From Apostichopus japonicus (taxonomy: Eukaryota; Echinodermata; Holothuroidea; Aspidochirotida; Stichopodidae), in NCBI RefSeq assembly GCF_037975245.1, contig NC_092579.1, forward strand, positions 17,679,678-17,743,677: a stretch of 64,000 nucleotides of DNA, read 5' to 3'. The notes beneath the pieces are model-generated. The model was not told the origin of the DNA, searched no databases, and saw only the letters and a program-made list of their open reading frames with translations. Every line of letters begins with the position of its first letter. The stretch's first letter is position 1. The position numbers were made by a program, and so were the translations under genes. Positions 1 through 15,100 of the stretch are shown here, in pieces.

Positions 1-109
1 CAATCCTATACCCATTTACTTTCATATAACTGTGTGCCTAATATTACAGTGGATTATTCTTTCAGTCTATTCAAACGTGAACAATTTTGTTTTTTACGAA
101 ATTACGAAC

Positions 110-3100
110 CTTGAGCCAGTTGTGAGATCTCTTTGATATTTCGTAGGTTGCTTCAGCGTCTAAGGTCTTAACCATCAGTCCCTCGCAATTACCTGACAGA
201 ACAAGACACAATGGCAATGGTATTAACTGTGTTTCACAAATATGAAAATAGAATGAGTAGAAGCAATTATTTCTCTGGCTACAAATATTACCACACATCA
301 TCTGGAATGGACACTTTTATTCAACAAGTATCCAACCAACATTCAAATGTGAATCATGTGTTTAGTATGATACTGTACAAGATCACTATTTGGAAGGACC
401 TGGATTTGCATTTATGTGAGTGTGTTTGTGGTGGGGGGAGGGGGGAGGGACAGAGAAGGTCACACATTGACAATATTTACCCTTAGCTATTATTAGTGTC
501 ACTAGTTCATGGGATAGGTCCTGGACAGTAATAATCCAGCCAACAATGGAAAGTGACTCATCTTAATGTAACAAACGAATAGTTATGTACACTTTTAGGT
601 CAAGCTCTGTTGCATGGTAAATGTGCAAAAACATACCTCTCCGTAACGTACACTATATAGATGAGATTGTTAAGATAAGTGGCATTAATTTAAACTAGTA
701 CTTTTTTTATACTTCCTTTATTCACTTTGCTTGTCTTGTTTTATACTTCATTTTTGGCCACTTCTTTCAACATTACTTTCCTCCTATTTCATAATTAACT
801 CCCAACAATCACATTTTTTGGGGGGGTTAAACTCTTTACCTTTCATCGACTCATCCAGGAACATTTGAATATCTTCGATATCTGAAGATATTTTGGATTT
901 AGCCAGGACAAACTCTCCCTCGACCTCCTGGAAGTGCTCTAGAAGAAGATCTCTTCTCTCACGCAATGGTTTCCTGACAAGAGCCTGAAGACAAATGCAA
1001 GCAAAAATTCAACCAAAAATTCTCTTGTAAACAGAGATTCAATTCACTTTTAGACTTATTGAATTTGCCCTTGAGCCTTACATAAACAATACTTCTCACG
1101 ACATACCCATTAAGATTGTGCTGTTTCATAAGAACAAGTAAACATGTTCGCTGATGTGAAAATAGTTATCTGAAACATTCCTTTTGGCACAAATTAATTT
1201 GACATTATTACATTCAACAATACATTGCCTCTGAAGTTAAATAGTTTTAAGTTTGTCTCAAGCTTTCGGGAATTTCCCTTGTGAAAGAAAAACAAATGTG
1301 ACATAATAAAGTCATAAGCAGTAATCAGCAAATAGAGTAAGATTATTCATAATGATGGTGAAATGCTGTTACAAGAAGGGTGGGGGGGAGGAGCAAGGAT
1401 CTGGGAGGCAAATAAACAGTTAGTGAGACTAACAGATTACCATTTGGTCTTTCTACCAACCAACCAGCTGCTTTTTAGTCATGTTACACTTTATTCTTTA
1501 ACCAGATTTCAGCCAAGTAGTAGTGGAGCATGTATTCTATCAGATTCTGCCTTCCTCGATCCAAAAAGGTTAAAATGGTTGGCCGTTAGTTAGTCTCAAA
1601 TAGTTGATAGCAATCACAACTTTAGTCATTACTGCCATGTAGGCAATGCTATGAAAATGTGATGTCTAAACTAAGCTAAGCAAACTGTTGTAACTTGTTA
1701 TGAAACACTCACAGCCTATCTTCAGTCTTTAACAAAAACTGCATATTTAAAAGTTTTCAGCTTTATACGACCTTCAAAATGCTGCTAAACTATTAAAATA
1801 CATTGTAACCAAAAATGTGGTGGCCAAGCTGCTGAGTACTTTAGTGATATGATACTGGATATATAATCATTATCTGAGAGTATATACTTTCAAAGAAAGA
1901 AATAATGTGTTGTAACTGACGTACCTCTCCGTTAAGATAGAGCAAATCGAAAGGAAAGATACAGACTTGGACTTTAATGTCATCAATCGCTGCGTCCTTC
2001 CGTTTTCTTGTGCTTAGAATCTAAAGAGATAACAAAAACCGCCAAAAATAGCATAAACGTATTAAATCACCAATGATTGTGTCCATCATCAATTTAATGT
2101 TCAAAGTTTGTCTAGCACTTTTGAAAGCTTTGATTTTTTTCTCATTGAAGACTGATTTCTGTGTTCAAAAATGCTATACATCTTTACACTTGTATAGCAA
2201 CTGTACCATTTTGTGAAGCAATTTGCTATACTGGATAAATATATTCCCTGCCCTTTATGTCAGTATTAAAGTACTATCTCCAACCCATGTGGTAGAACCA
2301 ACCAATTTAAATTTGGTCAATGCCTAATGTCTCAGCTATCATCAATGCCCTAACCAAACTCCTTGTCAAAAGTTCCAGCAATGTCTATGAACTGGTTATA
2401 ACATGTCTGCTGACTAAAAGCAAACAGCAACAATTGAAATTTAATAGTGCAAACAAGTTTTGAAAAACTTTTATGGAAAGTGTCATTGATAAATAATACG
2501 TATGGTAATTTCTAATGCAGTTTGGAAACATGTCATAGCAGTCGGCAGTTTACAAATATCCAAATAAGCCGTAACTAAGCAACTTAAGATTAATGGTTCA
2601 GATACCAGTGTGCAAAGTGTGCATTACGTATGCAGACAGCAATCCTGCTGTCTAGCATGCCACAAGAAAAAATTGTCGGTTGCCTTTTTGGCAGTTTGGC
2701 ACCATGCCATAATATCTGACACATGCAGTACATTTGCCTGGTCAGTGTTTCAGACTCGTTTCTACCTGCTTCTTCTGTGTACACTCTCTCCCAGTGTGCT
2801 CTCCTATACATGAGGGCAGTGCACATATCCTAAATGAGGCATACACAATCTTCTGTTGAAATGTTATCCTAAGCTTTCCCATTATATGCGTAAATTTAAG
2901 ACAAGGTACGTTACAGATACAGTGTAAGATATACATGATTTCTCTTTAAGATTTACTAACAGATCGCATCATGAAACATCTGCTTTCCCAGTATTACAAG
3001 GTCATTAAAGATGTCGAACTGCTTGAAGCGATTGTCAAATATAGAAATATTCAAATTTTAATTAAGAGACTCAGGTTTGTGAAGTCTTGCTTGCTTTGAA

Positions 3101-6100
3101 GAGTAGATCTATATATTATATCGAGATTGACACATCTAAGCCATCAAAACTTCACAATTTATCCAGTCATTTTACGCCAATTTTTCTATTCGCATGGTGC
3201 CTTGTGCGCTCTAGTATCACCATTATATATAATCAGTCTATAGTCTTGGTGATGTTATGTAAAAGTTATCACTCACAAAACTAAACCCTATAAGCACATG
3301 AAATTAGTTCTACATTAATTCATGCGCAACAATCAAGCCCTTTTTAAATTTCTATTACACCGAGACTGCATATTAAAGTACAGAACAGACAACATATTCA
3401 GAGTACGACCGATGTCTTAATTTAAGACATCGTAAAAAATTCCCAATAAAAGTCACTCTACCTGGAAAGGTAAAATCTGCTTTTTCTCTGTATCCCAGGC
3501 AACAGCTTCAGAATCAATAATGGCTGATTTGACGGAATCTTTTTTGAATTTTGGTATCCTAGCGATGACGTCTGGGTATTTGCTTGTATTGTCTTCTTGG
3601 TTACGGCTGTAAATGTGAACTTCACCTGATTCCAGTATGTGAATCTAAAACAAAGAGTGAATTAGAAGATGTAAACCAGTTTGGAGAAATATTACCTTTC
3701 TAAAAAGGATTGAATAATTCCATGGTATAAAATTCAATGCTAGAGAATAAGCATGCAAATGCAAAAAAAATTAAACTGTATTTTTCAAAAGACTTATACA
3801 TACCCCCTCTGCTATTAACTTGTTCTGAAAGACTACAATTGATAGGTTATCATGAAAAAAAAAGGAAATTAATGCTAAATTTAACACTGAGGAAATTAAT
3901 GCTAACTTTAATACTGCTTAGTAAGTAAAGTAATTTCCTGTCTGCCACATGATCGCATTCACGCTGATAAATATGTCTCTTTGTGATTCACATTTACATT
4001 CTCAACATTTCTCGGAAATTTCACGAGTGGATCCTCTGCAAAAGTATAATTCTTAATACTGTTGCTACTTAAAGCAGAAAAAGAGGATAGTTTCATTAAA
4101 AATGGATTTTAATGACTATTAGATTATTAATCAATAATTTTATATGACTTCCAATTACTTCAAGGTATACTTAGTGTGAATTGATACATGTGCAGGGAGG
4201 GTTTGGTTTACTACTACATATGTTGACTTCAAGGGATGATACTGCATACAGTTAAAACATTTTCATGTTTATTACTAGATAAACAAAAAGCCTTAAGTAG
4301 CAAACCATCTCACACAACAGCTCTAAATAAAAGAAGAAATTAATCATCCCATATTCATAGTGACATTGAATAAGAAATAGCTGAGGCATAATTAATACAT
4401 TTCTACATCTGTTCTACAAACTGTTTTCATATATGCAAACTGAGAAATTCTTTGCCTTCCTTGCCTGAGTGAATTTTGGACTGACTTATCATAACTTGAA
4501 GAAATAGAAAAAAAAATGATTAAAATTAATTTTTGGTTTCAGCTGTAAACCGAAACAGATGCAAAAACATACCTGTGCTCTCTCTCCATCATACTTAAAT
4601 TCACATATGAATGCCATTTCCTGAAATCGATTCAAGACTTCACTGACTCCTTTGGTGGGGTGAGCTAACATGGGCTTCAGAGGTACACTAGGGGTGAGCT
4701 TACAATGCTTTGGAAGCTCAGCAACTCCGTGCTCTAGAATTGCTGGAATGATTGCATCGTATGAAGGCAACTCACTGGAAGGGAGGGAGAAAATTGTATT
4801 AATTTGATTATTTTTTGTGTTAATTTTATCGAAAAAGGGCAACAAAAATAAAATGCTTATTCCATTGAGCTCATTTGTTCTTTATATGTTCAGTCCTGTT
4901 GCTATAGAACAGGGACCATTCTCAACAATGGATTTTCAATTGATTTGGCCAAAAAAAAAATTGGTATGATCCAAAAACTCAATATACCTAGATTGGGCAA
5001 TAATGCTTAACATTGACTATTCTGTTTTTTACTCTCTCTGCTATTCAAGTTTTTGGATGGATTCCATTCCAATGCCGATGTTTCTCACCTGCCCACACCC
5101 TGTGCTCCTACCCTACTGTGCTTTCACATGGAAAACGAGTCTTACTGGTCTCGGGAGGTGATGCATTCGTTTCTGACCCAACAAAAACCGACTTTTACTC
5201 CATTGCATTGGCTCAGAGTGTCAACAAATCTATTATACACTTGAGCAGGAATACTACTATTTACTACCAGCCATAATCATCCATTCTACAGAGGCTGGTG
5301 TAGTGACTAGAGGCACCTCAAAGACACTCTAAGACACCTCAAGAACATTGACACCACCCAACACTTACCACCCACAAGTAAATTGTTATCTATTTTTTAC
5401 TTACCAATATGCTGTTTTGACAAGTTTTGATGCTTCCTCCATTTCTTTCTTGACACTGTCAGTTATCTTCTTCTTACTCGTGACATTTTCTAACAAACAA
5501 GAAAAAAAGGGTCGGGAAAGAATAAAGCAAAAAATTAACATTATGTTTATTGTTATTAAGGATACCATAGTTTTGAAATTTGTTCATTAGTGGCTGGCCT
5601 TCTAAATAAAGACCCTTCAAGTTTTTTTGCCTTGGATGTCACTGTTGTGTGAATATCTGTGTGATAGGTTGAACTATTGGGCACTTAAAACTTAACTTTC
5701 ATGTTTTACTCATTACTCATTGGCAATTCCATATTATTTTCAATATATTTTCAATTTCATATAATTTCATATTATTATATAGCAAACTTCTGCAATGTGT
5801 TAGTTACATGTAAATTTATATTTTACATCAATATTTGATAACACTGATGGCAATTCCTGTTCAAGTACCTTTGTACATATTGGTAAAAGTCGTGGAATTT
5901 ATTCTTAGACATTCAATCCTTATGAGTAGATTGCAACTGAAAAATGGTTGACTGTTAAGATTTGGAGAAAATAATTCCAGTATATTCCTTCATTTTGTTT
6001 TAAATTGGACAAAGAACAACTAGACCTGAGATAAGTTCTTATTGAAAAGTGATGATTTGGACCTAATTTTTGTCAAATTCTTACAAACTGCAACTTCACT

Positions 6101-9100
6101 TCTGTGAAAAACACATTGAGAAGCCTGCTAGCATACTTGTTAGAAGGGGAGGGAGGGGGATTACTTTGTGTTGCTATGGCAAAAGCATTAAAATTTCACA
6201 CAAGATGTGTTCCCTGCCATAATAGGTTCCAATACCACACATGCACAGTAATCTTTCATGCCTAACTATGACTATGAAGAAACAATTGCAAGTACAACTG
6301 GGGATATTGTTTATCTGCCAAGAAGTAGTTAACATGATATTATCACACTTAGAAAAGTGGACATTTTCATTATTAAATCAACAAACCAGTTAATTATTAT
6401 TTCATACTGATAATAAATCTGGCTGGGTCTTGCCTAAGAGAGACTGTAATGCAGGCAAGATAATACTATAACTCCTGTTTCTATCACCAGATGTGTAATA
6501 TTCAGGGACAATTCATCTGGTATAACATAGCCAAATTTGATTCTTTAATAAGAATATATGGCCAAATTGCTACACAAATGAAAATATGTATAGCAGTCTT
6601 TTACATACTTTGTATTCATTCATGAATTCCCATGGAGATTATGTTGTAGACAGAACCAGCTGTTTGATAGAGAAAGTCTACAGCTAACGAGAGCTTGTCA
6701 GAGTGTTGTACTCACTATTTTCTGAGAGGGCCACTGCATGACCAAGGGCCACCAGAACTGACTGTTCAGCTAGTCCTATCCTGAGTTTGCCAGTGAGAGA
6801 CCTAAAAGAAGGAAAAAGATTCTTGAAGATAATTATTCATCTTTCATTGTGCCTTTTCTATCCCATTTGTTAAGGTGAGGGCAACCTTGATCTATTGCTC
6901 TACAGCATAGCCCCCCTCTCCCCCCCCCCCCACAATAAAGTAACCACTTTAATAGCTTCCAGCTTAAACACGAAACATAATGACCCACAATTTGTAAATC
7001 TGGGAACTGCAGACTGAAATCAATGTTTGTACACTTTTGGGGAAAAGGGATCAATATATTTAAACCAATAGTTTGATTTCTTCTTAATATTTCATGTTGA
7101 ATATAAACATGGTGTTCTTTTGCTATTATTTGCCAGTCCTGTCGGAAAGTAAATACGACCACAAAATACAAAGGGGACAGAATATTCCACAGGATTTCCT
7201 TTTTGCTCTCGGCACAGAATAAATAATATCTTACAAAATGAGGGATACTACGAGACGTAGAGACCATACATGAAAGCTCAACATTCACAATATGAAAATC
7301 GATGGTGAAGAGCACATCTTTACCGTTGTATTTTTTTTTCTTAACGTAAAAAGAACAAATTTTTGAGATAACACGTACCTGATAATGTATTTAGATTCAC
7401 ATCCCCTACATGCGATCATCATGGCTTTGATGACATCGACCTTCTTAGACATGGACTACAGAGAAAATATCAGAAAGAAGACCTGAGCGTTAAGGTATAC
7501 CCTAGAGGTGACTCAGATGCAAAGATTTAAAGATAAAACCACGGAATACAGAGTAGCAGACCATTGGAAAATATTCCTACATTTGAAGACAACAATAAAG
7601 TTTATGAAAAGAAAATGCCTCTTTCAAATGACTATAAAGGGGAAAAAAAGATCCCATAAAACACAAGCAGAATGTAACGTTTAATGTTTCTCGCAGTAAT
7701 AGTTCATGTATTTGGAGAAAACAATGTTGGATCCCTCTTCCCCATGAGAGTTTCTTTCTTACATTGGTAAAGTATAACTTACAAGGTAAATGTCAAAATT
7801 TTGTTTTATAATATAGCTGAGCCGTCTGCTATCAAATTTGTTAGCCTTAAAATGAGATTTTCGATCTCGAGAAAATTTTGATTTTTGCAATTTGTTTGGG
7901 CTGAACGCAACATCTGTCTGATATATGAATAGTCATAACATTGCACCAAAGTGCATAGAAATGATTTTATTTTTCTTGTCCTTTTTTACAATTTATTTTG
8001 ATGGTTTCCTTCAGTTGGAGATGCTAACTGTTAATGATGTCATGTACTTCATATTAGCAGTTATTTAAAAATGTATTTCTGAAAATATCTGTAATTGAGA
8101 ATGTTGTTCAGTCTTCTATTTAAGGCTTACGTTTCTTGCACGTTACTTTTTCTTCGACGGAATACACAGAAACAATTGAGAACAAGGAGAAGATATTAAA
8201 TCTTACAGCATTGCCACTAAAGTTGGCAATTTCTCTAAGCTTCTTGAAGGTGTTGTCCAAGGTCAACTTAGGTGGAGCAAACATCATTCGTTGATTACAT
8301 TTGCTTGTCTGCAAAAGAATATATATAACAGGATTAACATTATTGACATGTGCCCTTTAAAATTTAGAAATACAATTCATTAGTATTAAACACAGAGTAG
8401 TGAAGATGCAGTCTAGTTTGAACACTTTCCAATCCAGTTGTGAACTAAAACTAGGACAGGAATGATCAAAATATTGCAAAAACACAGTAAAATAAAACAA
8501 TATATTGACTGTTGTTGCTCTAAACAAGAGAAGACCTGTACATACATATATACATATTTACATACATATATACATACAGATCAAGTGCTTTGCACTTTGA
8601 ATTAAAGAGTCATACACTTTCAGTTTCGACAGAGAATCAATAAAGGTCACTTTTAGAAAGTATTTCTCTTCCTTCTCACCTGCGCAACAATCCCAAGGTC
8701 TCCTTTCTCGTTTGCTTCTGCTTTTAAAGTCGCTGTAGCACGTCCTAGAACAGCATGAAATTAAGAAACAACTTAATGACCACAAATCAGTGATTGATAT
8801 GTGAAGCATCAAAGGCAAAATACATTTGTGACATCAGAATAAAAGTGAAAAAGCTGTAACATTCTGAAGCATCAGAAATATTTCTTTCTTTCAAAACAGC
8901 AGATGAGCAGCTACTTAACTTCAGTTTAAACTGGGATGTGGTATATTATGCTTATTATGCCCATTAATCCTAACCTTCCCTGACCCTTCATTTCATTTCA
9001 TTTATTTATTTTTGTTCTATCACAACATAAGTATGACATATTACATAGGAGATAAGAAACAAAACTTGTGAAAGGAAGTGTACTAAAAAACCCTATAGGG

Positions 9101-12100
9101 CTTGTCGGGTAGTGACACTCTCTGAAAAATACAGAACTTTACAATTAGAAAAGAGAACCAAAAATATAAATAAATAAAAAAACAGAACCCTTTCCTCTCC
9201 CTTCCATCACCCCCCCCCTCCTCCCCCAGTTTCATTTCGCAGTTCTAGTACATGTTGATGAATTGCTTTTGTAAGCTTTTTCTAAAAGCAACTAAAGAAG
9301 GCATCGCCTTTAAAGTATAATGTAGGGGATTCCAAAGTGCAATGGCTGGATGATGTAACCTATTTTTAAAGGAATTGTTGTGACATTGTCTTGGGTGCAG
9401 CATGGAGCTATAAACAGAGGGTGCAGGCAATCAGCTTGCCTAGTATTGTGAGCGTGGATGTGTGAGTTTTGTGTAAAGAAGGCATTCAGAGTATCTGGTA
9501 GCATTTCGTTGTAAGATGATTATTTCCTGTTTATATAGGATGCTATACCTGTTGTGCCCATTAATCCTAGCCATCCCTTACCCTTGTAAGATGATTATTT
9601 CCTATATATATATATATATATATATATATAGGATTCTATACCTGTAGCAGCTGAAATAGCTTTGATCAGGACTCCCTCTCCTACTTTCAGTTCCACTCCT
9701 TCATAAGCTGGTGCGAGTTTGTTCAGACAGAGATACACAGAACTAATCAGGTCTTCGGGAGAGAGTAGAATCACCGACCAGAAATAGTCGGCCAGAGTCT
9801 CACAGATCTTCAGACGGCTGCTGGTCTCTTCTATCATCTCTAGAGTGTTTGCGAGAGCTAGATATGGGACTCTGTTTCGTTAAAGAGATAAATTAGTAAA
9901 AAATATATATATATTCAACGGAGACTGGTAAAGTGGTAAGGTACAGATCCCATGGGGGAAGGGGAGGGGAGACATCAGGTGGCTCTTTATGGGATAGGTT
10001 TAGTATCAATCCTCATTCTGGTAGCTGCCTTTCATAGTGAAAAGTTGTAGAGTATATACACTTAACATATTACAGTAAATAAACATGCCAATAGCCAAGA
10101 AACATGAGGCATTTAAATATATAAATGGCAATTTGATTCATTTTAACTGATGAGTTAACGATGAAACATCAAATTTCAGTTGCTCTTTTCTAGTTGGTAT
10201 ATAATTTCCAAGTTATCTCTCCATTGTTCATTCACTTATGTTTAATATTTATATGCAATTTTCATGAAATCTCTTCCTTGCTGTTTTCCGGGTTACAGTA
10301 GGTGCGTTTGACTGGCAGCTGATCTAAACGCGAGGTGGCACAACATTGACCAGCTCTCGGGTTCGGCCACAAGACGCTGTCTACGTAGCACAGAAAATAG
10401 CAACTCGTAGCATAGGGTGCGTTTCACTGGCATTTTGGGTCTACCTGTCGTCAAAACGTAGCAACTCGAGCTGGCCAAATGTGACCAGTTCTCGGAGCCG
10501 GCTATATGACGCGATCTACGATGCCAAGAAAATAGCAGCACATACCACAAACCATTGCCGTATGGTAAAAAAGTGGCGAATGTGGTGTACAATTCCTACT
10601 GCTGGTAGCAGTACACAATGAAGGATGGTAAATGAATAAACAATGATGATTTCTGGTGAATAACTTATCATGAACTAGTGGTATTGATATTTCAACTGTG
10701 AGGCTACTCCCAATTTTATTTCAATCTACTTACTTGTCTCCTTTTTTCCAACAAGCATTATCGACAGGATGATAGTCAGACACACCTGGCTTGTAACTAC
10801 TGGCTGCATCTTTCTCTTCACTAACAAAGAAAATATAAAACAGGGAAATGGTGGTGCAGTGTTAAGAAAAAGGGAGAAAACTGGTACATATGCAGATGGC
10901 ATAAGCTGTGGGACTCAGCATATGATTAAAATGGCCGAGTTTACGGGAAAAAAAATGTGTTGTCCAGACTTAAGAAATGATTGAGAGTTAATGCAGGGGT
11001 GTGATAGGGACTGAGATTTAATTTACTTCAAACTGGTTGTCCTTCAGGTAACCTGGAAAGGCAACACACTTTTAGTTTTGTAAGAAAAGCTGAAATTATA
11101 ATCAGCCCTGGCTGGGTAGTATATTTATTTCTTTTACTATTGCAGGTGGATTTATAAAATTTGTAGACAAATGCCAAAAATGTTGAAAACAACATTTCAT
11201 TCCAAAAGGAGCTGTAAAAACACTTAGGCTAGGACTACACATGCTCCTTGCCACATGGAACTCAGCCTGTACTGTAGCTAGCCTAACTTACACAGAAGAT
11301 TCAGATGTAGCTGTTATCTACAAAAATACAACCATGGTTAATTATCAGCCTAAAATGTTGTAAAAGCATCTTTGCAGTGAACAAACACGTTGTTTACGTT
11401 GAAAACATGTGCTTTAAGCTTACGATTTCTTGCCTAACCAAGCGAAGGCTTGTTTCTTAGGTTTTGCATCTCGTGATGGTGTACTGGTCTTTGAATCAGA
11501 ATTTTCTTGTTCCTACGAAATGATAAGAATGTTAAGAAAAACATTTAATCATATATATATAAATATAGTAAATATTCACATCTTGTGTTATCTTAGGGAA
11601 AATAAGTAGAACATGATATATATAGCATAAGAAAAATGGAAATTAAAGCCAATCTCACTGCTACTTTTTAAACAGATACAGCAATGCCACATGGTAAACT
11701 ATAATACTGTATCCATGAAAAACTTTGACATCTGAAGATTCCCCTTCTTGAGATATCTAGTGTGCGGTGTTTGGTTTGGTAGGCTATCACTAAAACAATT
11801 CTGGTTCTTAATGTAAGACATCCACAATTCTAATAACGAGTATAAACTTCCTCCAGATATTGCGTTACTTTGTTAGGTTTACATATATTCCAATATCAAC
11901 AATGGCATTATCTGAGACAGTTTGAACATATCAAACCTCTGTTGCTTCGGGTTTAATTTCTTTCTCATCTTTGTCTTTGTCTTCATCTTTGATGTTAATT
12001 TCAGATGCTTTGCTGGGTGTGGCTACTTCTTGAGGTGCAGGGACATCCTCGTCTGTAGACACAGCTTTAAGTCGTTTCTGGGCCGGTTCGGACGGTCCTC

Positions 12101-15100
12101 TGGTGGGGGTCGTTTCGAGGCTTGCGACCTTGGAGGATTTATCGTCTGATGGACTGCTCTCTTTTGTCTTTCTCTTCATGTGTTTTTTAGCTAAAATGTT
12201 TGACAAAAGAGACATAGTCAATTATATCTATCTTCAGAGAGTAACTCAAAATTTGTAATTTGCATTCCACGTTTCAGCCTTTGGTGATCATATTATAAAC
12301 TCATTCAAAATCTGTTTAGAGAAGCTCTTTCTTTCCAAGTTTATACACATTTGAAAATTTGATAAATCTGGGAAACTCATTAAATATGTGCAAACTAATG
12401 ACGTGGAGTATTACACTCATCAAAGTTTCTTATTTTAGCCCTTAATAAGTTAACCCCTAATTATAAGCCCCAATATATCATTTGAATAATGTAATGTTCC
12501 TCTTTTCAAAGAAGGCAATAAAATAATTAAAAATATAGCCCTTAGGCCACAAACCTGTGTTCGGTGTAATTGAAATGAAGGTTGTGAAAAAAAAGGGATA
12601 ACATAGCAGAAAATTAGGCAGTCACCCCCTTAATATCATCAATGTGCATAATTAGCTAATCTTTATTCAGCAATAAAACTAGAATTAAGAAAAGACTTGT
12701 AAAATGTTCAATCTTTCATGGATTTTGATGGGAGTAGCAGCTATTATCATGATTTCTAATGCCTACAGTATTAGAGTGATTAGGATAATGTCGTTCATAG
12801 GTATTCTGTAGACCTTTAAAGGGAATGAAGACTCGCGCAAAAAGAAACGTCTAATGCCGGTAATTTGACCTAGTTTCGAATGAGGTGTAACAGAAGTGTT
12901 AAACACCACCATCGATCCCAGAAAATAAGCACACACAGCTTGCTACCGTCAGTAATTAGACACTAGTGTACAGTCAGTACATACAGCTGCGGTCAATACC
13001 CACAGCACAGTATACAAACGATACAGCGATGGACATCTCAGGTCCAGCTAAAGATAACAAGGTATCACGTTTCATTGCTGTCTGCATTTTGTAGCGACAC
13101 GAACAAAACGTCACTTGCAAGCAACAGAAAGTTAACTTTTTCAGATGGCCGCACGCGGTTTGGGGCGAGTCTTCAATGCCTTTAAGTTTACTGTACCGGT
13201 CTTCTTCTTTGCAGATTCAGAGCTTTTAGGTGTTTTAGTTTTCTGATTCTTCGTTGTTGTTATTGTTGGAGATGTTTCCATCTTAGAATCTGGAGAGGTA
13301 ATTGCTTCCTCTTCTGTGACTTTCTTGTCCTGTGAGTTAAAGTTAAATGAAAACCAACAGTTACGTTTTGTTGAAACTGAAAACCAGTAGCAACATAGCA
13401 ACAAGCAACAAGGGGGTGTTGGCAACGTAGCAACAAGGGAGTGTTAGCTCAGTGGTTAACGCCAGTGCCTTTCAATCATAAGGTCCCAAGTTCGAGTCAC
13501 TCCAAGATTAATGTATGTCTTCCAGTTACAGAGTTGTTGACAATTGACAATTCATAATCATGGACATTAAAATATGAATCTAAGAGACTGACTTCGGTCA
13601 GATTGCGGCTTTGATAAGCCAATGATGGCTTGAGTTCCTGCTGGCAGGAGGATCTAATATACATACATATGTTCCATATCATTACAAAGATATATCCTCA
13701 GTATTATTCTTTATGCCTTAAGTTTAAACCCCTGAAGGGTTAGTATCATTTATGGAAATATTTAGACCTTATTAAGCTTACACCCTTTATGTGAAAGGAT
13801 TTTGCCATACTGATTTTGTGTAAGCTCCTTTAACAAATGTCTTAGCGAGGATCTTAGCACATTCAAGTATTTTTACTTCTTCTGAGACACATATTTTGCC
13901 AGTATTCATGTACCTTAGTTTCTTCAAATACAACAGTTGATAACAATTCAATTTTGTCAATTACACAAAACATTGTTAATCAATTCATTCTCCGTTACAA
14001 AACTCATTTGAGAAAACAGTGTTCAAATCCTGGCAGTGGTTGAAGCAAGAGGCAACTTCACTGTTCCTTCCAATTTCAAAACCTTATAAAATTCCAGACA
14101 ATCATAGAGCAATTTGAATGGTTAGACTAGGAAACCATGACGACTTACATTGGATAAAAAAATCATTTGAATACTTTGTGATGTCATCAGCTACATTAAT
14201 TAGATACTTTGTGATTTCATCAGATACATTAATTAGATGCTTTGTGATGTCATCATTTACATTACTTAGATACTTTGTGATGTCATCAGATACATTAATT
14301 AGATACTTTGTAGATATTAATTAGATACTTTGTGATTTCATCAGATACATTAATTAGATACTTTGTGATGTCATCATATACATTAATTAGATACTTTGTG
14401 ATGTCATCAGCTACATTAATGAGATGCTTTGTGATGTCATCAGATACATTAATCAGATACTTTAAATATGTCACCTTTTCTGATGGTGTTGTCTGTTTTG
14501 TTTCCGGCTTGCTTTCTTCTTCCACCTTTGGACTAATTGCCTGTTTCGGTGATTTCCTCATGTGCTTACGAGCTACAGGGAACAAAATTCAGTGCAACAA
14601 TTTAGCCAAAAAGAAATATTCACAGGTCATATATGGTAGTCTGACGAAGATGTGTTCATTCAGTGATAAAAAGAAATTAATTTCCTCATCAAAAGAATAC
14701 TTTTTAAAGAACTAAAAGGGCACTTCTTTTCATCACCAAAATTGGAAAATCGGTACTGTTCACTAAACCAAAAGTGGCACATCTAATTTATGAAAAATAG
14801 TACTTTTGATGTTTTTCACAAACAGGGGGCATGTGACTCAACCCCTTCCCATCCCCCCTCGCTCTGCAGCCTCAGATCAAAGACAGAGTAATAGTTCTTA
14901 TATTTTTTACATATTTCCAAGAGAAAGAGAGGGTGAGAGGGGAGCTGAAAAGAAATGGTGTGACAACAGAGAAAACATATCTTTGTATGTACGTATCATA
15001 AATGTACCAGTATCTACCGACCTGTTTTCCTCTTTTGGATTCCTCCACTGGAAGAGACGGTTGCGCTGCTGGGTGGAGTCCTATCTTCTTTAGAAGATGA

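Noticed and set aside
6833-7315. 160-residue minus-strand ORF
   Set aside because: It lies within a LIG1 intron, includes a poly-Gly/Cys stretch from a poly-C run, and shows no domain.
12812-13138. Suspected mobile insertion in a LIG1 intron
   Set aside because: Composition differs from the neighbours and the phrase AATGAAGACTCGCGCAAAAA looks repeat-like, but no second copy, terminal repeats or target duplication is visible in this window.
13141-13196. Extension of the LIG1 exon to a stop codon at 13141
   Set aside because: A donor after 13197 (G|GTACAG) gives the phase required by the next exon; the extension reads into intron.
13438-13503. tRNA gene
   Set aside because: A and B boxes and acceptor pairing are present, but the anticodon arm does not fold well and a shared non-tRNA body follows in both copies, so it is a SINE head.
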